From assembly GCF_024806835.1 (NCBI RefSeq), contig NZ_JANTYU010000002.1, forward strand, positions 1 to 64,000: a stretch of 64,000 bases of DNA, read 5' to 3'. This DNA is from Xanthomonas sp. 3793 (GTDB taxonomy: Bacteria; Pseudomonadota; Gammaproteobacteria; Xanthomonadales; Xanthomonadaceae). Below are positions 17,890 through 31,443 of this stretch, one piece after another; position 1 is the first letter of the stretch; every line of letters begins with the position of its first letter. The position numbers and the translations under genes are program-made. Under the pieces are notes generated by a model, which did not search any database, had not been told where the DNA came from, and saw only the letters and a program-made list of their open reading frames with translations.

Positions 17890-19017
17890 TTGACTGCCGA
17901 TTGGAACGTCATCCGCGAATACGCAATCCCGCTAGGCGCCGCGCTGCTGGCGGGCATCGTCACCTGGTCGCTGATGCTGTGGCTGTTCCGCCGCATGCAG
18001 GGCCGCGACTACCGCCGCGCACGCATCATTCGCGTGGTCACGCTGCCGGCGGCCTTCATCCTGCCGCTGCTGTTTCTGGGGGTCGCCACTGAAGCGACGC
18101 CGCTGTCCGGCAAGGCGCTGGCAGCGGTGCAGCACCTGTTGCATGTCGGCATCGTCGGCTGCGTCACCTGGCTGCTGGTACGCGCAGTAGCAGCCGGCGA
18201 GGCGGCAATCCTGCGCAGCAATCCGATCGAGGTATCGGACAATCTCACCGCGCGGCGTATCCAGACCCAGACACGGGTGCTGAGCCGGGTGGTGATGGGC
18301 GCGGTGATCCTGCTCGGCATCTCGGTGGTGTTGCTTGGCTTCGAGCAGGTGCGCCAGATCGGCAAGACGTTGCTGGCATCGGCCGGCATCATCGGGCTGG
18401 TGGCCGGTATCGCGGCCAAGCCGGTCTTCGGCAATCTGATTGCCGGGCTGCAGATCGCCTTGACCCAGCCGATCCGTCTGGACGATGTGGTGATCGTGGA
18501 AGGCGAGTGGGGCCGCATCGAAGAGATCGGCAGCTCGTATGTGGTGGTGCGCATCTGGGACGAGCGACGCATGGTGGTGCCGCTGACCTGGTTTATCGAA
18601 AACCCGTTCCAGAACTGGACGCGGGCCAGTGCGGATCTGCTCGGTACCGCGTTCTTGTGGCTGGATTACCGCACGCCGATCGCGGCAGTGCGCGCGGAAC
18701 TTGAGCGCATCTGCCAGAGCGAGCCGCTCTGGGATGGGCGCGTGTGCGTTACCCAGATCACCGACACCAGCGACAACACAATCCAGGTCCGCTTGTTGGT
18801 GAGCGCGCGCAATTCTGGCGATGCGTTCGATCTGCGCTGCCTGGTGCGCGAGCGCATGATCGACTTTCTGACCCGCGAGCACGCGTACGCGCTGCCCAGG
18901 ATCCGCGCCGAAATTGCAGCGCAGGAACAGCCGGTGTCGCGTGCTGCAGCACCGATCTCGCCGGAAGGCGTCCGCTCGCCGGGTGCGGAAGACGGCGAGC
19001 CGGCGGCATCGATCTAG
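17890..19017 (+). CDS. MscS-family mechanosensitive ion channel, TTG start
   Basis: 375 residues if started at the TTG at 17890, which has a perfect AGGAGG (17878-17883) six bases upstream; an ATG 17 codons earlier is in frame but would leave that site inside the gene. Four to five membrane segments precede the conserved pore helix and beta domain (GLVAGIAAKPVFGNLIAG, then RLDDVVIVEGEWGRIEEIG). MscS channels release solutes under osmotic downshock. The C-terminal 30 residues are low complexity. A role in conductance versus signalling cannot be told from sequence. Confidence 0.88.
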   Translation: MTADWNVIREYAIPLGAALLAGIVTWSLMLWLFRRMQGRDYRRARIIRVVTLPAAFILPLLFLGVATEATPLSGKALAAVQHLLHVGIVGCVTWLLVRAVAAGEAAILRSNPIEVSDNLTARRIQTQTRVLSRVVMGAVILLGISVVLLGFEQVRQIGKTLLASAGIIGLVAGIAAKPVFGNLIAGLQIALTQPIRLDDVVIVEGEWGRIEEIGSSYVVVRIWDERRMVVPLTWFIENPFQNWTRASADLLGTAFLWLDYRTPIAAVRAELERICQSEPLWDGRVCVTQITDTSDNTIQVRLLVSARNSGDAFDLRCLVRERMIDFLTREHAYALPRIRAEIAAQEQPVSRAAAPISPEGVRSPGAEDGEPAASI

Positions 19018-19089
19018 CGGAGCCTGCCGACGCGCCCGCCCGCGATGGTGTGCGCATGCTGTCGATGTCTGCACCGCCTCCTTGCTCGT

Positions 19090-20721
19090 TCAGTCGGGCG
19101 TGTTCGGTTGCGGTGTGGTCGCAGGTGTCGCCGGCGGTGCGCTCGGCGCGTAGCCGGGCGCAAATCGCGCGTGACTGCGCTGCTCATAGGCATAGGCCAG
19201 GGCGATCAGGCGCGGCTCGCTCCACGCGGTGCCCATGAACAGCAGTCCGAGCGGCAGTCCCCGGGTCTGCCCCATCGGCACGCTCAGGCTGGGATACCCG
19301 GCCACTGCGGCGGCGCCGTACCCGGCGCCGGGAAAGTTGTCGCCCTTGCCGAGCGTGGTGACCCAGGCAGGGCCGGTGGTCGGCACGATCAGCGCATCCA
19401 GGCGATCGGCCTTCAGAGCTGCGTCGATGCCTTGTTCGCCGGCGAGCCGCCGGGCGCTGGCGCGTGCGCTCAGATAGCCAGGATCCTCCAGGCCCGGCGC
19501 AGCCTGCGCCTGCTCGAACAATTCCTGGCCGAAGTAGGGCATTTCGCGCTGCGCATTGGCGCGATTGAAGGCAATCAGCGCATCGAGGTCTTTGACCGGT
19601 GCGGCGTGGCTGCGCAGATAGGCATTCAAGCCGGCCTTGAATTCGACCAGTAAGACCATCTGCTCAGCAGCATCCCACTTGCCATCCGTGACCAGGGCAG
19701 TCTCAACCACCGTGGCACCGGCCGCGCGCAAGATCTGCACGGCGCGATCCAATGCTGCGGCAATCGCCGGATCTTCGCGTAGTGGATTGCGCAGCAGGCC
19801 CAGGCGCGCGCCGCGCAGGCCATCGGGGTTGAGCTGGGCGAGATAGTTCGGTGTGGACGACGGCGCACTGCGTCCCGCCGGGTCCTGTGGATCGGGCGCG
19901 GCGATGGCCTGCAGCAGCGCGGCCGCGTCGGCGACGCTGCGCGTCATCGGGCCGGCGGTGTCCTGGCTGGCCGAGATCGGAATGATGCCGTCGCGGCTGA
20001 CCAGCCCGACGGTGGGCTTGAGCCCGACCAGGCCATTGACCGCAGCCGGGCAGGTGATGCTGCCATCGGTTTCGGTGCCGATGCCCACCGTGGCCAGGCT
20101 GGCGGCAATCGCCGCGCCGGTGCCGGCGCTGGAGCCGCAGGGGTTGCGATCCAGTGCGTACGGATTGCGGGTCAACCCGCCGCGGCCGCTCCAGCCGGAG
20201 CTGGACTGGGTGGAGCGGAAGTTGGCCCATTCGCTCAGGTTGGTCTTGCCCAGGATCACTGCGCCGGCCGCGCGCAGCCGCTGCACAAGGAAGGCGTCGC
20301 GGGCAGGGCGAAACCCGGCCAGCGCCAATGAGCCGGCACTGTTGACCATGGGCACGGCGTCGATGTTGTCCTTGAGCAGCACCGGGATGCCGTGCAGCGG
20401 TCCGCGGATGCGGCCGGCGGCGCGTTCCGCGTCCAGGGTGCGCGCATCGGCTTCGGCTTGCGCATTGCGCTCGATCACGGCATTGAGCGTGGGGCCGGCG
20501 CGGTCGATGGTGTCGATCCGTTGCAGATAGGCGCGCGTCAGGTCCAGGCTGGTGGTGTCGCCGCGGGCCATGCGGGCTTGCAGGCCGGCGATATCGGCAT
20601 GGATCAGGTCGAGCGGTTTGGTTGCCGGCGCGGTGCCGGTTGCCGGGCGCTGCGGGTGGTCCGCATGCGCGCAGCCGCATAGCGCCAGCAGCAGCGCAAA
20701 GCACAAGGAGGTGGAGCGCAT
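19090..20721 (-). CDS. Exported amidase (amidase-signature family)
   Basis: 543 residues with an N-terminal signal sequence ending in LCGC, a possible lipobox with Cys17. The amidase-signature fold carries Lys117 (LLKDNID), cis-Ser198 in GSSAGTGAA and nucleophile Ser221 (ETDGSITCP), so the catalytic triad is complete. Related to GatA-like and peptide amidases; substrate unknown. The envelope location argues against a role in tRNA amidation. It stands alone on the minus strand, convergent with the MscS gene. Confidence 0.87.
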   Translation of the reverse strand: MRSTSLCFALLLALCGCAHADHPQRPATGTAPATKPLDLIHADIAGLQARMARGDTTSLDLTRAYLQRIDTIDRAGPTLNAVIERNAQAEADARTLDAERAAGRIRGPLHGIPVLLKDNIDAVPMVNSAGSLALAGFRPARDAFLVQRLRAAGAVILGKTNLSEWANFRSTQSSSGWSGRGGLTRNPYALDRNPCGSSAGTGAAIAASLATVGIGTETDGSITCPAAVNGLVGLKPTVGLVSRDGIIPISASQDTAGPMTRSVADAAALLQAIAAPDPQDPAGRSAPSSTPNYLAQLNPDGLRGARLGLLRNPLREDPAIAAALDRAVQILRAAGATVVETALVTDGKWDAAEQMVLLVEFKAGLNAYLRSHAAPVKDLDALIAFNRANAQREMPYFGQELFEQAQAAPGLEDPGYLSARASARRLAGEQGIDAALKADRLDALIVPTTGPAWVTTLGKGDNFPGAGYGAAAVAGYPSLSVPMGQTRGLPLGLLFMGTAWSEPRLIALAYAYEQRSHARFAPGYAPSAPPATPATTPQPNTPD

Positions 20722-20811
20722 TGGCGGTTTTCCGCTGGGGGACTTGCCGCAGGCTAACGTCGCTGCGTCGGAGTAACAACGTGCCGGGGTGCCCGTGGAC
20801 GGGCGGCAGGG

Positions 20812-21282
20812 TCAGCGACGTCGGCGCTTGACCAGATCGCGTGCCAGCACGCCGACCACGATCAGGTTGATCGCCAGCACGGCCCAGGCGGTCCAGCCAG
20901 GATGGCGGACGATGGCGTAGATATCGAAGGGTAGATAGATGGCCGCCGACAGGCAGCCCAGTAGCGAGGCCCAGGCCTTGGCACGCCACAACCCCCAGGC
21001 TTCCACCACATGCAGCAGGCCATAGGCCAGCATGGCAGCGGCCGCCAGATGCACCGCATCGGGGCTGATGGTCTTGAGCAACGACGGCAGTGCGCCGTGG
21101 TCCGGATCCAGATTGAAGCGGCGGATCAGCGTGCTGACCGCGTTCTGCAGCGGGAGCGGGCCCAGAATTTCCAGGCCCGTCGCCGCCAACAGCGCAAGCC
21201 CGCCCTTGACCGCCTCCAGCAAGGCGATCGCGTGGAGACCCGGATGCGCACGCGGATCCGGGCTATAGGGCGTCTTGCTCAC
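20812..21282 (-). CDS. DUF2127-type small membrane protein
   Basis: 156 residues, GTG start. Begins GLHAIALLEAVKGGLALLAA, the hallmark of DUF2127 proteins, and has about four hydrophobic segments with a basic end (KRRRR). Function unknown. It begins 16 bases after the typA stop on the same strand, so it is probably co-transcribed with typA, but no ribosome-binding site is obvious. Confidence 0.8.
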   Translation of the reverse strand: MSKTPYSPDPRAHPGLHAIALLEAVKGGLALLAATGLEILGPLPLQNAVSTLIRRFNLDPDHGALPSLLKTISPDAVHLAAAAMLAYGLLHVVEAWGLWRAKAWASLLGCLSAAIYLPFDIYAIVRHPGWTAWAVLAINLIVVGVLARDLVKRRRR

Positions 21283-21298
21283 GACTGGACGTCAGTGC

Positions 21299-23128
21299 TT
21301 AGCCGGAACGGCCAGCGCGCTTGCGGTCGCTTTCGGTCAGGAACTTCTTGCGCAGGCGGATTTCCTTCGGGGTGACTTCCACCAGCTCGTCGTCCTCGAT
21401 GAAGTCCAGGGCCTGTTCCAGCGTGTACTTGATCGCCGGGGTCAGCTTGATCGCGTCGTCCTTGCCCGAAGCGCGCATGTTGGTCAGCGGCTTGGTCTTG
21501 ATCGCGTTGACGGTCAGGTCGTTATCCTTGGAGTGGATGCCGATCAGCTGGCCTTCGTACACGTTGTCGCCTTCGGCAGCGAACAGGCGGCCACGCTCTT
21601 CCAGCGGCCCCAGCGCATAGGCCGGAGTTGCGCCCGGTGCGTTGGCGATCATCACGCCGTTCTGGCGCTTGGCGATGGCGCCCTGTTCCTTCGGGCCGTA
21701 ATGGTCGAACACGTGGAACAGCAGGCCCGAGCCCTGGGTCAGGGTGCGGAACTCGTTCTGGAAGCCGATCAGGCCACGCGCCGGGATCATGTAATCCAGG
21801 CGCACGCGGCCCTTGCCGTCCGGCTCCATGTTCTTCAGCTGGCCCTTGCGGGTGCCCAGCTTTTCCATCACGCCGCCCTGGTGCTGTTCTTCGATATCCA
21901 CCACCAGCTGTTCGATCGGCTCCATCTGCTTGCCGTCGATTTCCTTGATGATGACTTCCGGACGCGACACGGCCAGCTCGTAGCCTTCGCGACGCATGTT
22001 CTCGATCAGCACCGACAAGTGCAGTTCGCCACGGCCGGAGACCAGGAACTTGTCGGCGTCCGAGCCTTCTTCGACCTTCAGTGCCACGTTGTGCACCTTC
22101 TCGCGGTCCAGACGGTCGCGCAGCTGGCGGCTGGTCAGGAACTTGCCACCGGACAGGTCCTTGTTGCCGGCGAACGGCGAGTTGTTGACCTGGAAGGTCA
22201 TCGAGATGGTCGGCTCGTCCACAGTCAGCGCCGGCAGCGCTTCCGGGTGCTCAAGCGCACACACGGTGTCGGAAATGGTCAGCTCGGCCACGCCGGAGAT
22301 GGCGACGATGTCGCCGGCCTCGGCGGTGTCCTGCTCGATGCGTTCCAGGCCCAGGAAGCCCAGCACCTGCAGCACCTTGCCCTGACGCTTCTTGCCTTCG
22401 CGGTCGATCACGCTGACCGGCATGTTCTTCTTCAGCACGCCGCGCTGGATGCGGCCGATGCCGATCACGCCGACGAAGTTGTTGTAGTCCAGCTGGCTGA
22501 TGCGCATCTGGAACGGGCCGTCCGGATCCACGTCCGGTGCCGACACATGCTGCATGATCGCTTCGTACAGCGGGGTCATGTCGCCGTCGCGCACGTCCGA
22601 ATCCAGGCTGGCGTAGCCGTTCAGTGCGGAGGTGTAGACGATCGGGAAGTCCAGCTGCTCGTCGGTAGCGCCGAGCTTGTCGAACAGGTCGAACACCTGG
22701 TCGATCACCCAGTCCGGGCGTGCGCCGGGACGGTCGATCTTGTTGACCACCACGATCGGCTTGAAGCCCATCGCGAACGCCTTCTGGGTCACGAAGCGGG
22801 TCTGCGGCATCGGGCCGTCCATCGCGTCGACCAGGATCAGCACCGAGTCCACCATCGACAGCACGCGCTCGACTTCGCCACCGAAGTCGGCGTGTCCCGG
22901 GGTGTCGACGATGTTGATGCGGTTGCCGTTCCAGGTAATGGCCGTGTTCTTGGCCAGGATCGTGATACCACGTTCCTTTTCCTGATCGTTGCTGTCCATC
23001 ACACGCTCAGCCAAGACGGTGCGTTCGGACAGGGTGCCGGACTGCTTCAGCAGGCAGTCGACGAGGGTGGTCTTGCCATGGTCGACGTGCGCGACGATGG
23101 CGATATTGCGGAGTTTTTCAATGGACAT
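21299..23128 (-). CDS. typA: Ribosome-associated GTPase TypA/BipA
   Basis: 609 residues, full length. G1 motif HVDHGKTT at 14-21, [14 protein letters not shown] (G3), [12 protein letters not shown] (G4); EF-G-like domains follow and end with the BipA-specific C-terminal domain. It binds 70S or 30S particles and supports ribosome assembly and stress or cold growth. The DUF2127 gene follows closely. Confidence 0.97.
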   Translation of the reverse strand: MSIEKLRNIAIVAHVDHGKTTLVDCLLKQSGTLSERTVLAERVMDSNDQEKERGITILAKNTAITWNGNRINIVDTPGHADFGGEVERVLSMVDSVLILVDAMDGPMPQTRFVTQKAFAMGFKPIVVVNKIDRPGARPDWVIDQVFDLFDKLGATDEQLDFPIVYTSALNGYASLDSDVRDGDMTPLYEAIMQHVSAPDVDPDGPFQMRISQLDYNNFVGVIGIGRIQRGVLKKNMPVSVIDREGKKRQGKVLQVLGFLGLERIEQDTAEAGDIVAISGVAELTISDTVCALEHPEALPALTVDEPTISMTFQVNNSPFAGNKDLSGGKFLTSRQLRDRLDREKVHNVALKVEEGSDADKFLVSGRGELHLSVLIENMRREGYELAVSRPEVIIKEIDGKQMEPIEQLVVDIEEQHQGGVMEKLGTRKGQLKNMEPDGKGRVRLDYMIPARGLIGFQNEFRTLTQGSGLLFHVFDHYGPKEQGAIAKRQNGVMIANAPGATPAYALGPLEERGRLFAAEGDNVYEGQLIGIHSKDNDLTVNAIKTKPLTNMRASGKDDAIKLTPAIKYTLEQALDFIEDDELVEVTPKEIRLRKKFLTESDRKRAGRSG

Positions 23129-23178
23129 GCGGAAAGGGCCCCTGTCTGGCGCCAGTCTTGAGATGAGGTAAGCCCGAC

Positions 23179-23184
23179 ATTATA
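23179..23184 (-). promoter_or_regulatory. Possible -10 box for typA
   Basis: On the minus strand a perfect TATAAT lies about 50 bases before the typA start, but no convincing -35 is present at 16-18 bases. A CCGACGTCGG palindrome lies at 23216-23225, about 35 bases further upstream. Confidence 0.35.
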
Positions 23185-23372
23185 GCGGTTTCGTTGCGTT
23201 GCCGTTGCGGATTGACCGACGTCGGTTCAGATCGCCCATTCAGCCAGCGTGACGGCGCTCAGGATCCGGGCCCGGCCACGTCGTTGGACCATGGTCGTAA
23301 CTGCGCGGTCGTCCACGCGCCCGGGTGTATCCTAATGGGCTGTTGATCACCCCAGAACCTGCAAGGATTTCC

Positions 23373-23867
23373 ATGTCCCTGATCGCCACTTTCGACACCT
23401 CCCGCGGCCCGATCGTTGTTGAGCTGTATCCGGAGAAGGCGCCGCTGACCGTCGCCAACTTCGTGAATCTGGCCAAGCGCGGCTTCTACAACGGCCTGAG
23501 CTTCCACCGCGTCATCGCCGACTTCATGATCCAGGGCGGTTGCCCGGAAGGTTCCGGCCGCGGCGGCCCGGGCTACCGTTTCGAAGACGAGACCAATAAC
23601 GGCGTCGGCCACGAGCGCGGCGTGCTGTCCATGGCCAATGCCGGCCCGAACACCAATGGCAGCCAGTTCTTCATCACCCACACCGCCACCCCGTGGCTGG
23701 ACGGCAAGCACACCGTGTTCGGCAAGGTCACCCAGGGTCTGGACGTGGTGGACAGCGTTGCCCAGGGCGACACCATCAACACGCTCACCATCGAAGGCGA
23801 CACCGACGCCGTGCTGGCCGCCAAGGCCGACCGCGTTGCGGAGTGGAACAAGATCCTCGCCGCCTGA
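23373..23867 (+). CDS. ppiB: Cytoplasmic-type peptidyl-prolyl cis-trans isomerase B
   Basis: 164 residues, cyclophilin family, no signal peptide. Start at the ATG 23373 (AAGGA at 23363-23367) gives the normal N terminus [12 protein letters not shown]. Catalytic-site blocks [32 protein letters not shown] and [12 protein letters not shown] are intact. Catalyses proline isomerisation during folding. A hairpin separates it from mdh. Confidence 0.96.
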   Translation: MSLIATFDTSRGPIVVELYPEKAPLTVANFVNLAKRGFYNGLSFHRVIADFMIQGGCPEGSGRGGPGYRFEDETNNGVGHERGVLSMANAGPNTNGSQFFITHTATPWLDGKHTVFGKVTQGLDVVDSVAQGDTINTLTIEGDTDAVLAAKADRVAEWNKILAA

Positions 23868-23883
23868 TCGCAGCCCCCCGTCG

Positions 23884-23907
23884 AACGGCCGCCTTGCGCG
23901 GCCGTTT
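23884..23907 (+). terminator. Probable terminator after ppiB
   Basis: A perfect 9-bp stem AACGGCCGC/GCGGCCGTT with a 5-base loop, followed by TGCTTG. The T-run is weak, so it may leak into mdh. Confidence 0.55.
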
Positions 23908-23975
23908 GCTTGTCAACGCGCGCCGCCAGGCCTTGCGGCCCCCGCCAGCGCGCGACCCCCACCAACGCTTTTTAG

Positions 23976-24977
<1,002 letters not shown>

Positions 24978-24999
24978 TTCGCAGCGCATTGCTACAAGA

Positions 25000-25026
25000 A
25001 CGCCGGGCGCTGCCCGGCGTTTTTTT
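25000..25026 (+). terminator. Rho-independent terminator of mdh
   Basis: AACGCCGGGC/GCCCGGCGTT stem with loop GCT, followed by a T-run to 25026. Confidence 0.93.
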
Positions 25027-25171
25027 GTGTCTACGTGCGGGCGCTGGACCTGCATGCGGAGCTCGATATGTTGCGATCGTTTGCGGGCAATGCGTGGCGA
25101 CGACCCCGCAGGCGCTGCGAGGGGCGGCCTTGCCGTGTGACGTTACGCCAGCTGTCAGGCCGCAGTGCCGA

Positions 25172-25786
25172 TTACGACAGGCCTTCGGCCTTCAGGGCGG
25201 CCTGCACATCGGCATCGGCATGCATGCGCTTGAATAACGCATCCAGTGCGGTCAGGCCGGTGAGGTCGACGCCGGCTTTGTTGGCCCACCGCAAGGTCAC
25301 GAACAGATAGGCATCTGCGCCGGTATGGCTGTCGCCGGCCAACCACTGCCGGCCCTGCAGATGCGTATCGACGCGTGTGTAGAGAGCGCGCAACTTGCTG
25401 CGTGCATCGTCGTGACTGCGCGCGATCAATGCCTGATCCTGCAGATACGCCGTGCTGCCGAAGATCGGCTTGAAGGTCGGATGTACATCGGCATTGGAAA
25501 AGGCGATCCAGCGATTGATTTCGGCGCGGCTGCGCGCGCTGCCATCACCGCCCAGGCCGGTGAGCGGTGCAACATCGGCGATGTAATTCAGGATGGCCGC
25601 GTTCTGGGTCAGGGCCCAATCATCGACCATCAGCAACGGCACTGCACCAGCGGGATTGAGCTGCAGATATTCGGGCGACTTCATGGTTGCTGCATCGACC
25701 ACGACCAGGTCGAACGGAAGCCCGGACCAGCGCAATACAATGTGGTCTGCAAGTGAACAGGCCCCGGGCTTGGTGTAGAGCTTCAT
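25172..25786 (-). CDS. Glutathione S-transferase, beta-class-like
   Basis: 204 residues from the ATG at 25786 (MKLYTKPGACSLADHI). The first domain is thioredoxin-like with Cys10 in PGACSL, typical of bacterial beta-class GSTs, a NPAGAVP cis-proline loop and QNAAIL glutathione contact. The C-terminal helical domain has AGDSHTGADAYLF. Likely detoxification; substrate unknown. An in-frame frame extends 23 codons upstream but lacks family sequence. Confidence 0.9.
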   Translation of the reverse strand: MKLYTKPGACSLADHIVLRWSGLPFDLVVVDAATMKSPEYLQLNPAGAVPLLMVDDWALTQNAAILNYIADVAPLTGLGGDGSARSRAEINRWIAFSNADVHPTFKPIFGSTAYLQDQALIARSHDDARSKLRALYTRVDTHLQGRQWLAGDSHTGADAYLFVTLRWANKAGVDLTGLTALDALFKRMHADADVQAALKAEGLS

Positions 25787-26058
25787 GTGCATCCAATGGT
25801 GAAGAGGGGATGCAAGCTTAGCCGGGTTGTGCGGCAAGCTGTGCCGCCTGCCCATCGGCGGTGGCCTGGGCGCTGCCGCCCATCGGCATCGTCACGCGTA
25901 GCGATCTGCAGGCTGCACGCACCGGGCGCCGGCTGCATCGGGGGGCATGCTGCGCAGTCGCGCATCGACTGGCGTGTGCGAAAACCTGTCGCTGTTGGCC
26001 GGCCGCGTCATCGCAACGGTTCGGACACGTTGCAACGCGCTATCGGCGCACGCTGTCG

Positions 26059-26520
26059 CTACGACGCAGTCCGCGGGCGCAGCTTCTGCACGCGGTAGAA
26101 GGTGTGATCGCCGATGGTGGCAACCTGATACGCATTCCGCCAACTCGGGCTGGCAATCGCGCTGGCAGCAAAGTGGCTCGCGCCAGGCACGATCTCCTTG
26201 CGCTGGCCCACCGGCAACGCCCAGTTGCGTTCGGCGGCGAGGGCAACACCCAATGCCTTGTTCCAGGCGTCGTCGTTCTTCAACTGCGTGCCTGGCGCGA
26301 CGATCGTCGGTGCAAACTGCTTGCGTGCAGTGACCACCTCACACATCGAGTCGCCCCACAAACCGCTGTCCAGTCGACGCAACGCAACTTCCGCAACAGC
26401 CTGTTGGCCGCGCAAGGTCTGGTCGCGCGCTTCCAGATAAACGGTCGTACTCAAGCACAGTGAATCTGCAGCTGGCTGCGGCATCAATTGCGCCAGCCAG
26501 AATATCCAAATCATCTTCAT
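26059..26520 (-). CDS. Cell-wall hydrolase, SleB-like
   Basis: 153 residues from the ATG at 26520, with AAGGAG upstream. A hydrophobic N-terminal segment (MKMIWIFWLAQL) is a likely signal peptide or anchor. The domain follows the SleB/Hydrolase_2 pattern: TTVYLEARDQ with Glu30, GQQAVAEVALRR, MCEVV, KQFAP and a final GASHF..TFYRV. Such enzymes cleave peptidoglycan as lytic transglycosylases. The cellular role in this non-sporulating bacterium is unknown. Confidence 0.8.
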   Translation of the reverse strand: MKMIWIFWLAQLMPQPAADSLCLSTTVYLEARDQTLRGQQAVAEVALRRLDSGLWGDSMCEVVTARKQFAPTIVAPGTQLKNDDAWNKALGVALAAERNWALPVGQRKEIVPGASHFAASAIASPSWRNAYQVATIGDHTFYRVQKLRPRTAS

Positions 26521-27418
26521 ACAACTCCTTGCTCCGTATGGGCCGGTCCGCAGAGCATCCAAGGTGGATGCACCAATACGAAAGGCTTGGCGTCATGGGG
26601 AGGCGACCTGTCACGGGCCGCCCGGTCTTCGGTGAAAGAGGGATCTACCGAAGGTGCCCACCAAGCGAGGTGGGTCAAAAAGTTGGCGCAAGGTAGGCGG
26701 CGATCACATAATCTTGGCTGAATGGGCGGGGTTGACGCGGCGCGACTTCGGCGGTGTCTGCGTTATGCCCAAGGCACAGCACGCAAAGCAGCTGTAACGC
26801 GCGTCGCATTCGCCCAGGCGACAGCGGCGCGTGCAGTGCCTGGTTCCGATATCGCGTGCACTGTGCAGCAAGACGTTTGGCTGATTCTGCGTTCACGCCG
26901 GCTGCACGTTTCTTCTGGGCTACGAAAAGACACGCGGCGAACCTGCGCATCATCGAGTCGACAATGATGGTCCGTCGCACGCGATTGCATACGTGGGCAC
27001 TGCGCATCTGTCGGCATCGTCGAGCAAGCCGTTGACGATGCGCAGCATGAACTGGCATGCGATGTCGGACGTTGCGTTATCGCATCGCTGTCGCACGATT
27101 CTGATGGCCGGGTTGTCGCACTCATGGGTGCTCAACCGCGTTGCGCGATGCGCTCACGCTTCGCTCGCGAGGCGTATATTCGAGATCGCCAAGCTAGGTG
27201 GCTGTCATGATGCTCATCGCGACGGTCGTGCGCATCGCGAGTGGATGCCGGAGCCCAATCTACGATCATACGCACGCCGGCAACCGCAGCTTCAAAGCAA
27301 GCAAGTCGTCGGGTGACGATGCATATCGAATATGCGCGTGGCTTCGGCAGCGAAAACGGAAGGATTTATTTCGAGCGTCGGCTATGTTGGTCACTACAAG
27401 TGACGCCTGAGGGCGACT
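26521..27418. other. Gene-poor stretch of about 0.9 kb
   Basis: Only mutually overlapping open frames under 130 codons without motifs or ribosome-binding sites were found. A CCCACC/GGTGGG hairpin lies at 26657-26674 with no T-run. The base composition reads visibly less GC-rich than the flanking genes (one 60-base line, 26941-27000, counts 34 G+C). It may be decayed or acquired DNA. Confidence 0.45.
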
Positions 27419-27441
27419 AAAAAACTGCCCAGCCACCAGGC
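27419..27441 (-). terminator. Possible terminator downstream of the MFS gene
   Basis: Read on the minus strand: GCCTGG..TGGGC hairpin with two wobble pairs, followed after AG by six T residues (27424 down to 27419). It lies about 190 bases beyond the MFS stop. Confidence 0.4.
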
Positions 27442-27629
27442 TTGCGCGGCCATTGCCCGCAGTCGGCGTTTTCCGTTCGTAGACTCCTGTTCCCGTGCGC
27501 CGTCCACGCTCATCTGGCCACTGTTCGCTACGTTTTATCAGCCGCTAAATGGCTCGGTGCAGATTCAACAAACTATCTTCGCGCCGGTGTGGTCAAGGAT
27601 CGGCTTTGGGTGCATCCGGATACAGGCAG

Positions 27630-28943
27630 TCAAGTGTGTAATGGTCTCGATTGTGGTGTCGCTTCTGCGGGCAGTCGTCGCTCAAGTCGCGATACACGGT
27701 TGTTCCAGGCCAGCAGCAGACAGGCCGCGCCGCAGGCGACAGGCCCGATTGCCATCGACCATGCCAGTTGCGCTTGAGCTGCGCCGTGGTCGTTGTACAG
27801 TTGCAACAGCAGGCCGACCACCGTGCTGCCTAGCGCAAGCGCAACCTGTGCCACCGCTGTCAGCACGGCAGAGCGGCGAGCTTGTTGGGTGGGGCCGTAC
27901 TGCATGCAAAGTTCGGCATGGCGCGCCCAGACCCATTGTCCGGCGCTGCCCGCGGCCATGCCCACGCAAAGTGCCAGCGCCGCATCCAGGCGGGTGCTGC
28001 GGGTTGGCTGCAGCGCAAACAGCAGCCCACAGCCTGCCAGCGCGGCGCCGCTGTATCCCAGGCGCTGGAACGCGCCGGTGTGCAGACGCGCTGCCAGCGG
28101 TTGTACGACCACCGAGCCAATGGCGTAGCTGATCAGCAGCGCGCTGCCCCAACGTTGCGAAATAATCAGTGTCTGCGCCAGATACGGCGCCAGTTTGGTA
28201 AACGTAGGCAAGGTCAGCGACAGCAGCGCGATCACCATCAGCGGCAACAGTGGATGGTGACGCAAGGATGTGAACGATCGATCGGTTGGTACGCTGTTGA
28301 CGTGCTGCGTCTGCGGTTGCAGCGTCAGACGCAGCCACCACGACGCGGTCACTGCAATGCAGCTCGCAATGCAAACCACCGTCATCGCCATTGCAGTACC
28401 CGCATGCGGCCTGGAGAGCAGCAGCCCGATCGCTGCACTTATCGATAATGCAGCCAGACCGCTGCCGATCAAGCGCAGTGCGCTTACGCCTTGCGCTCCG
28501 CGCCAAGGCCAACGGCAGAGCCCAAGTAACGTGTTCTGCGCGACATCGCCGATGGCGTAGGCCGCACGAAACGGCAGGCTGAGCAACAGCACGCAGGGCA
28601 GGCGTGCAGGCGGCGGCAACAGCGGCACCAGAAACAGCAGTGACATCGCCGCCGCCGCCAGCGCCATGCCTCGCCATTGCGTGCGCCCCGCCCATGCCAG
28701 GCTGATGCCCGCTTGCCAGCGGCGCGCAGCCAGTAGCCCCATTGCGGCACTGACCAGCAGCCCGGCGGCGACCGACACGCCGGCAGCTGTTGCACTCAGT
28801 CCCACGTATTCGGTCAGGGCGAAGATCAGCAGCAGCTCGCCGGTGTACCAGAGCAGACTCTTGCCGAAATGCGCAGCCGTGTACGCCAGCAACGTTTCCA
28901 TTGACAGGGTAGGGATCAGGCGCGTTTTCGAAGCAGGCGGCAT
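27630..28943 (-). CDS. Major facilitator superfamily transporter (sugar-cation symporter-like)
   Basis: 437 residues if started at the ATG 28943; another ATG at 28901 is possible, and neither has a clear ribosome-binding site. About eleven or twelve hydrophobic segments, with a helix beginning ETLLAYTAAHFGKSLLWYTGELL reminiscent of the GPH/melibiose-type branch. Loops are short and the charge pattern (RRWQAG after the second helix) fits MFS. The substrate cannot be predicted. No sugar-use genes are adjacent. Confidence 0.8.
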   Translation of the reverse strand: MPPASKTRLIPTLSMETLLAYTAAHFGKSLLWYTGELLLIFALTEYVGLSATAAGVSVAAGLLVSAAMGLLAARRWQAGISLAWAGRTQWRGMALAAAAMSLLFLVPLLPPPARLPCVLLLSLPFRAAYAIGDVAQNTLLGLCRWPWRGAQGVSALRLIGSGLAALSISAAIGLLLSRPHAGTAMAMTVVCIASCIAVTASWWLRLTLQPQTQHVNSVPTDRSFTSLRHHPLLPLMVIALLSLTLPTFTKLAPYLAQTLIISQRWGSALLISYAIGSVVVQPLAARLHTGAFQRLGYSGAALAGCGLLFALQPTRSTRLDAALALCVGMAAGSAGQWVWARHAELCMQYGPTQQARRSAVLTAVAQVALALGSTVVGLLLQLYNDHGAAQAQLAWSMAIGPVACGAACLLLAWNNRVSRLERRLPAEATPQSRPLHT

Positions 28944-29050
28944 CCGCCGCTTATAGCGCAGCGCCAAGACACTACGAAGAACCGCGCACGCGTCGAACGC
29001 GGGATGGCGCTAGTACGGACGAGAGCGGCGACCATGATGGCGCAGCTTCC

Positions 29051-29077
29051 AAGCCCCTCCCAAGCGGAGAAGGGCTT
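29051..29077. repeat. Hairpin resembling the Xanthomonas intergenic repeat
   Basis: AAGCCC-CTCC, 5-base loop, GGAG-AA-GGGCTT. Composition and shape resemble the CCTTCTCCCGC-type elements near 43.8 kb. It lies between fadH and the MFS gene. Confidence 0.4.
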
Positions 29078-29138
29078 GCACCTGGGTGGACATCTCTCCC
29101 GGACGGCGCGGCACCGCCTCAGCGGGTGCGCGCACCGA

Positions 29139-31430
<2,292 letters not shown>

Positions 31431-31443
31431 CTACCCGCTGTGG

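Noticed and set aside
21275..23161. A 628-codon plus-strand open frame
   Set aside because: Shadow of typA; no motifs of its own.
26657..26674. CCCACC/GGTGGG hairpin as terminator of the SleB gene or others
   Set aside because: No T-run on either strand and it does not follow a gene end.
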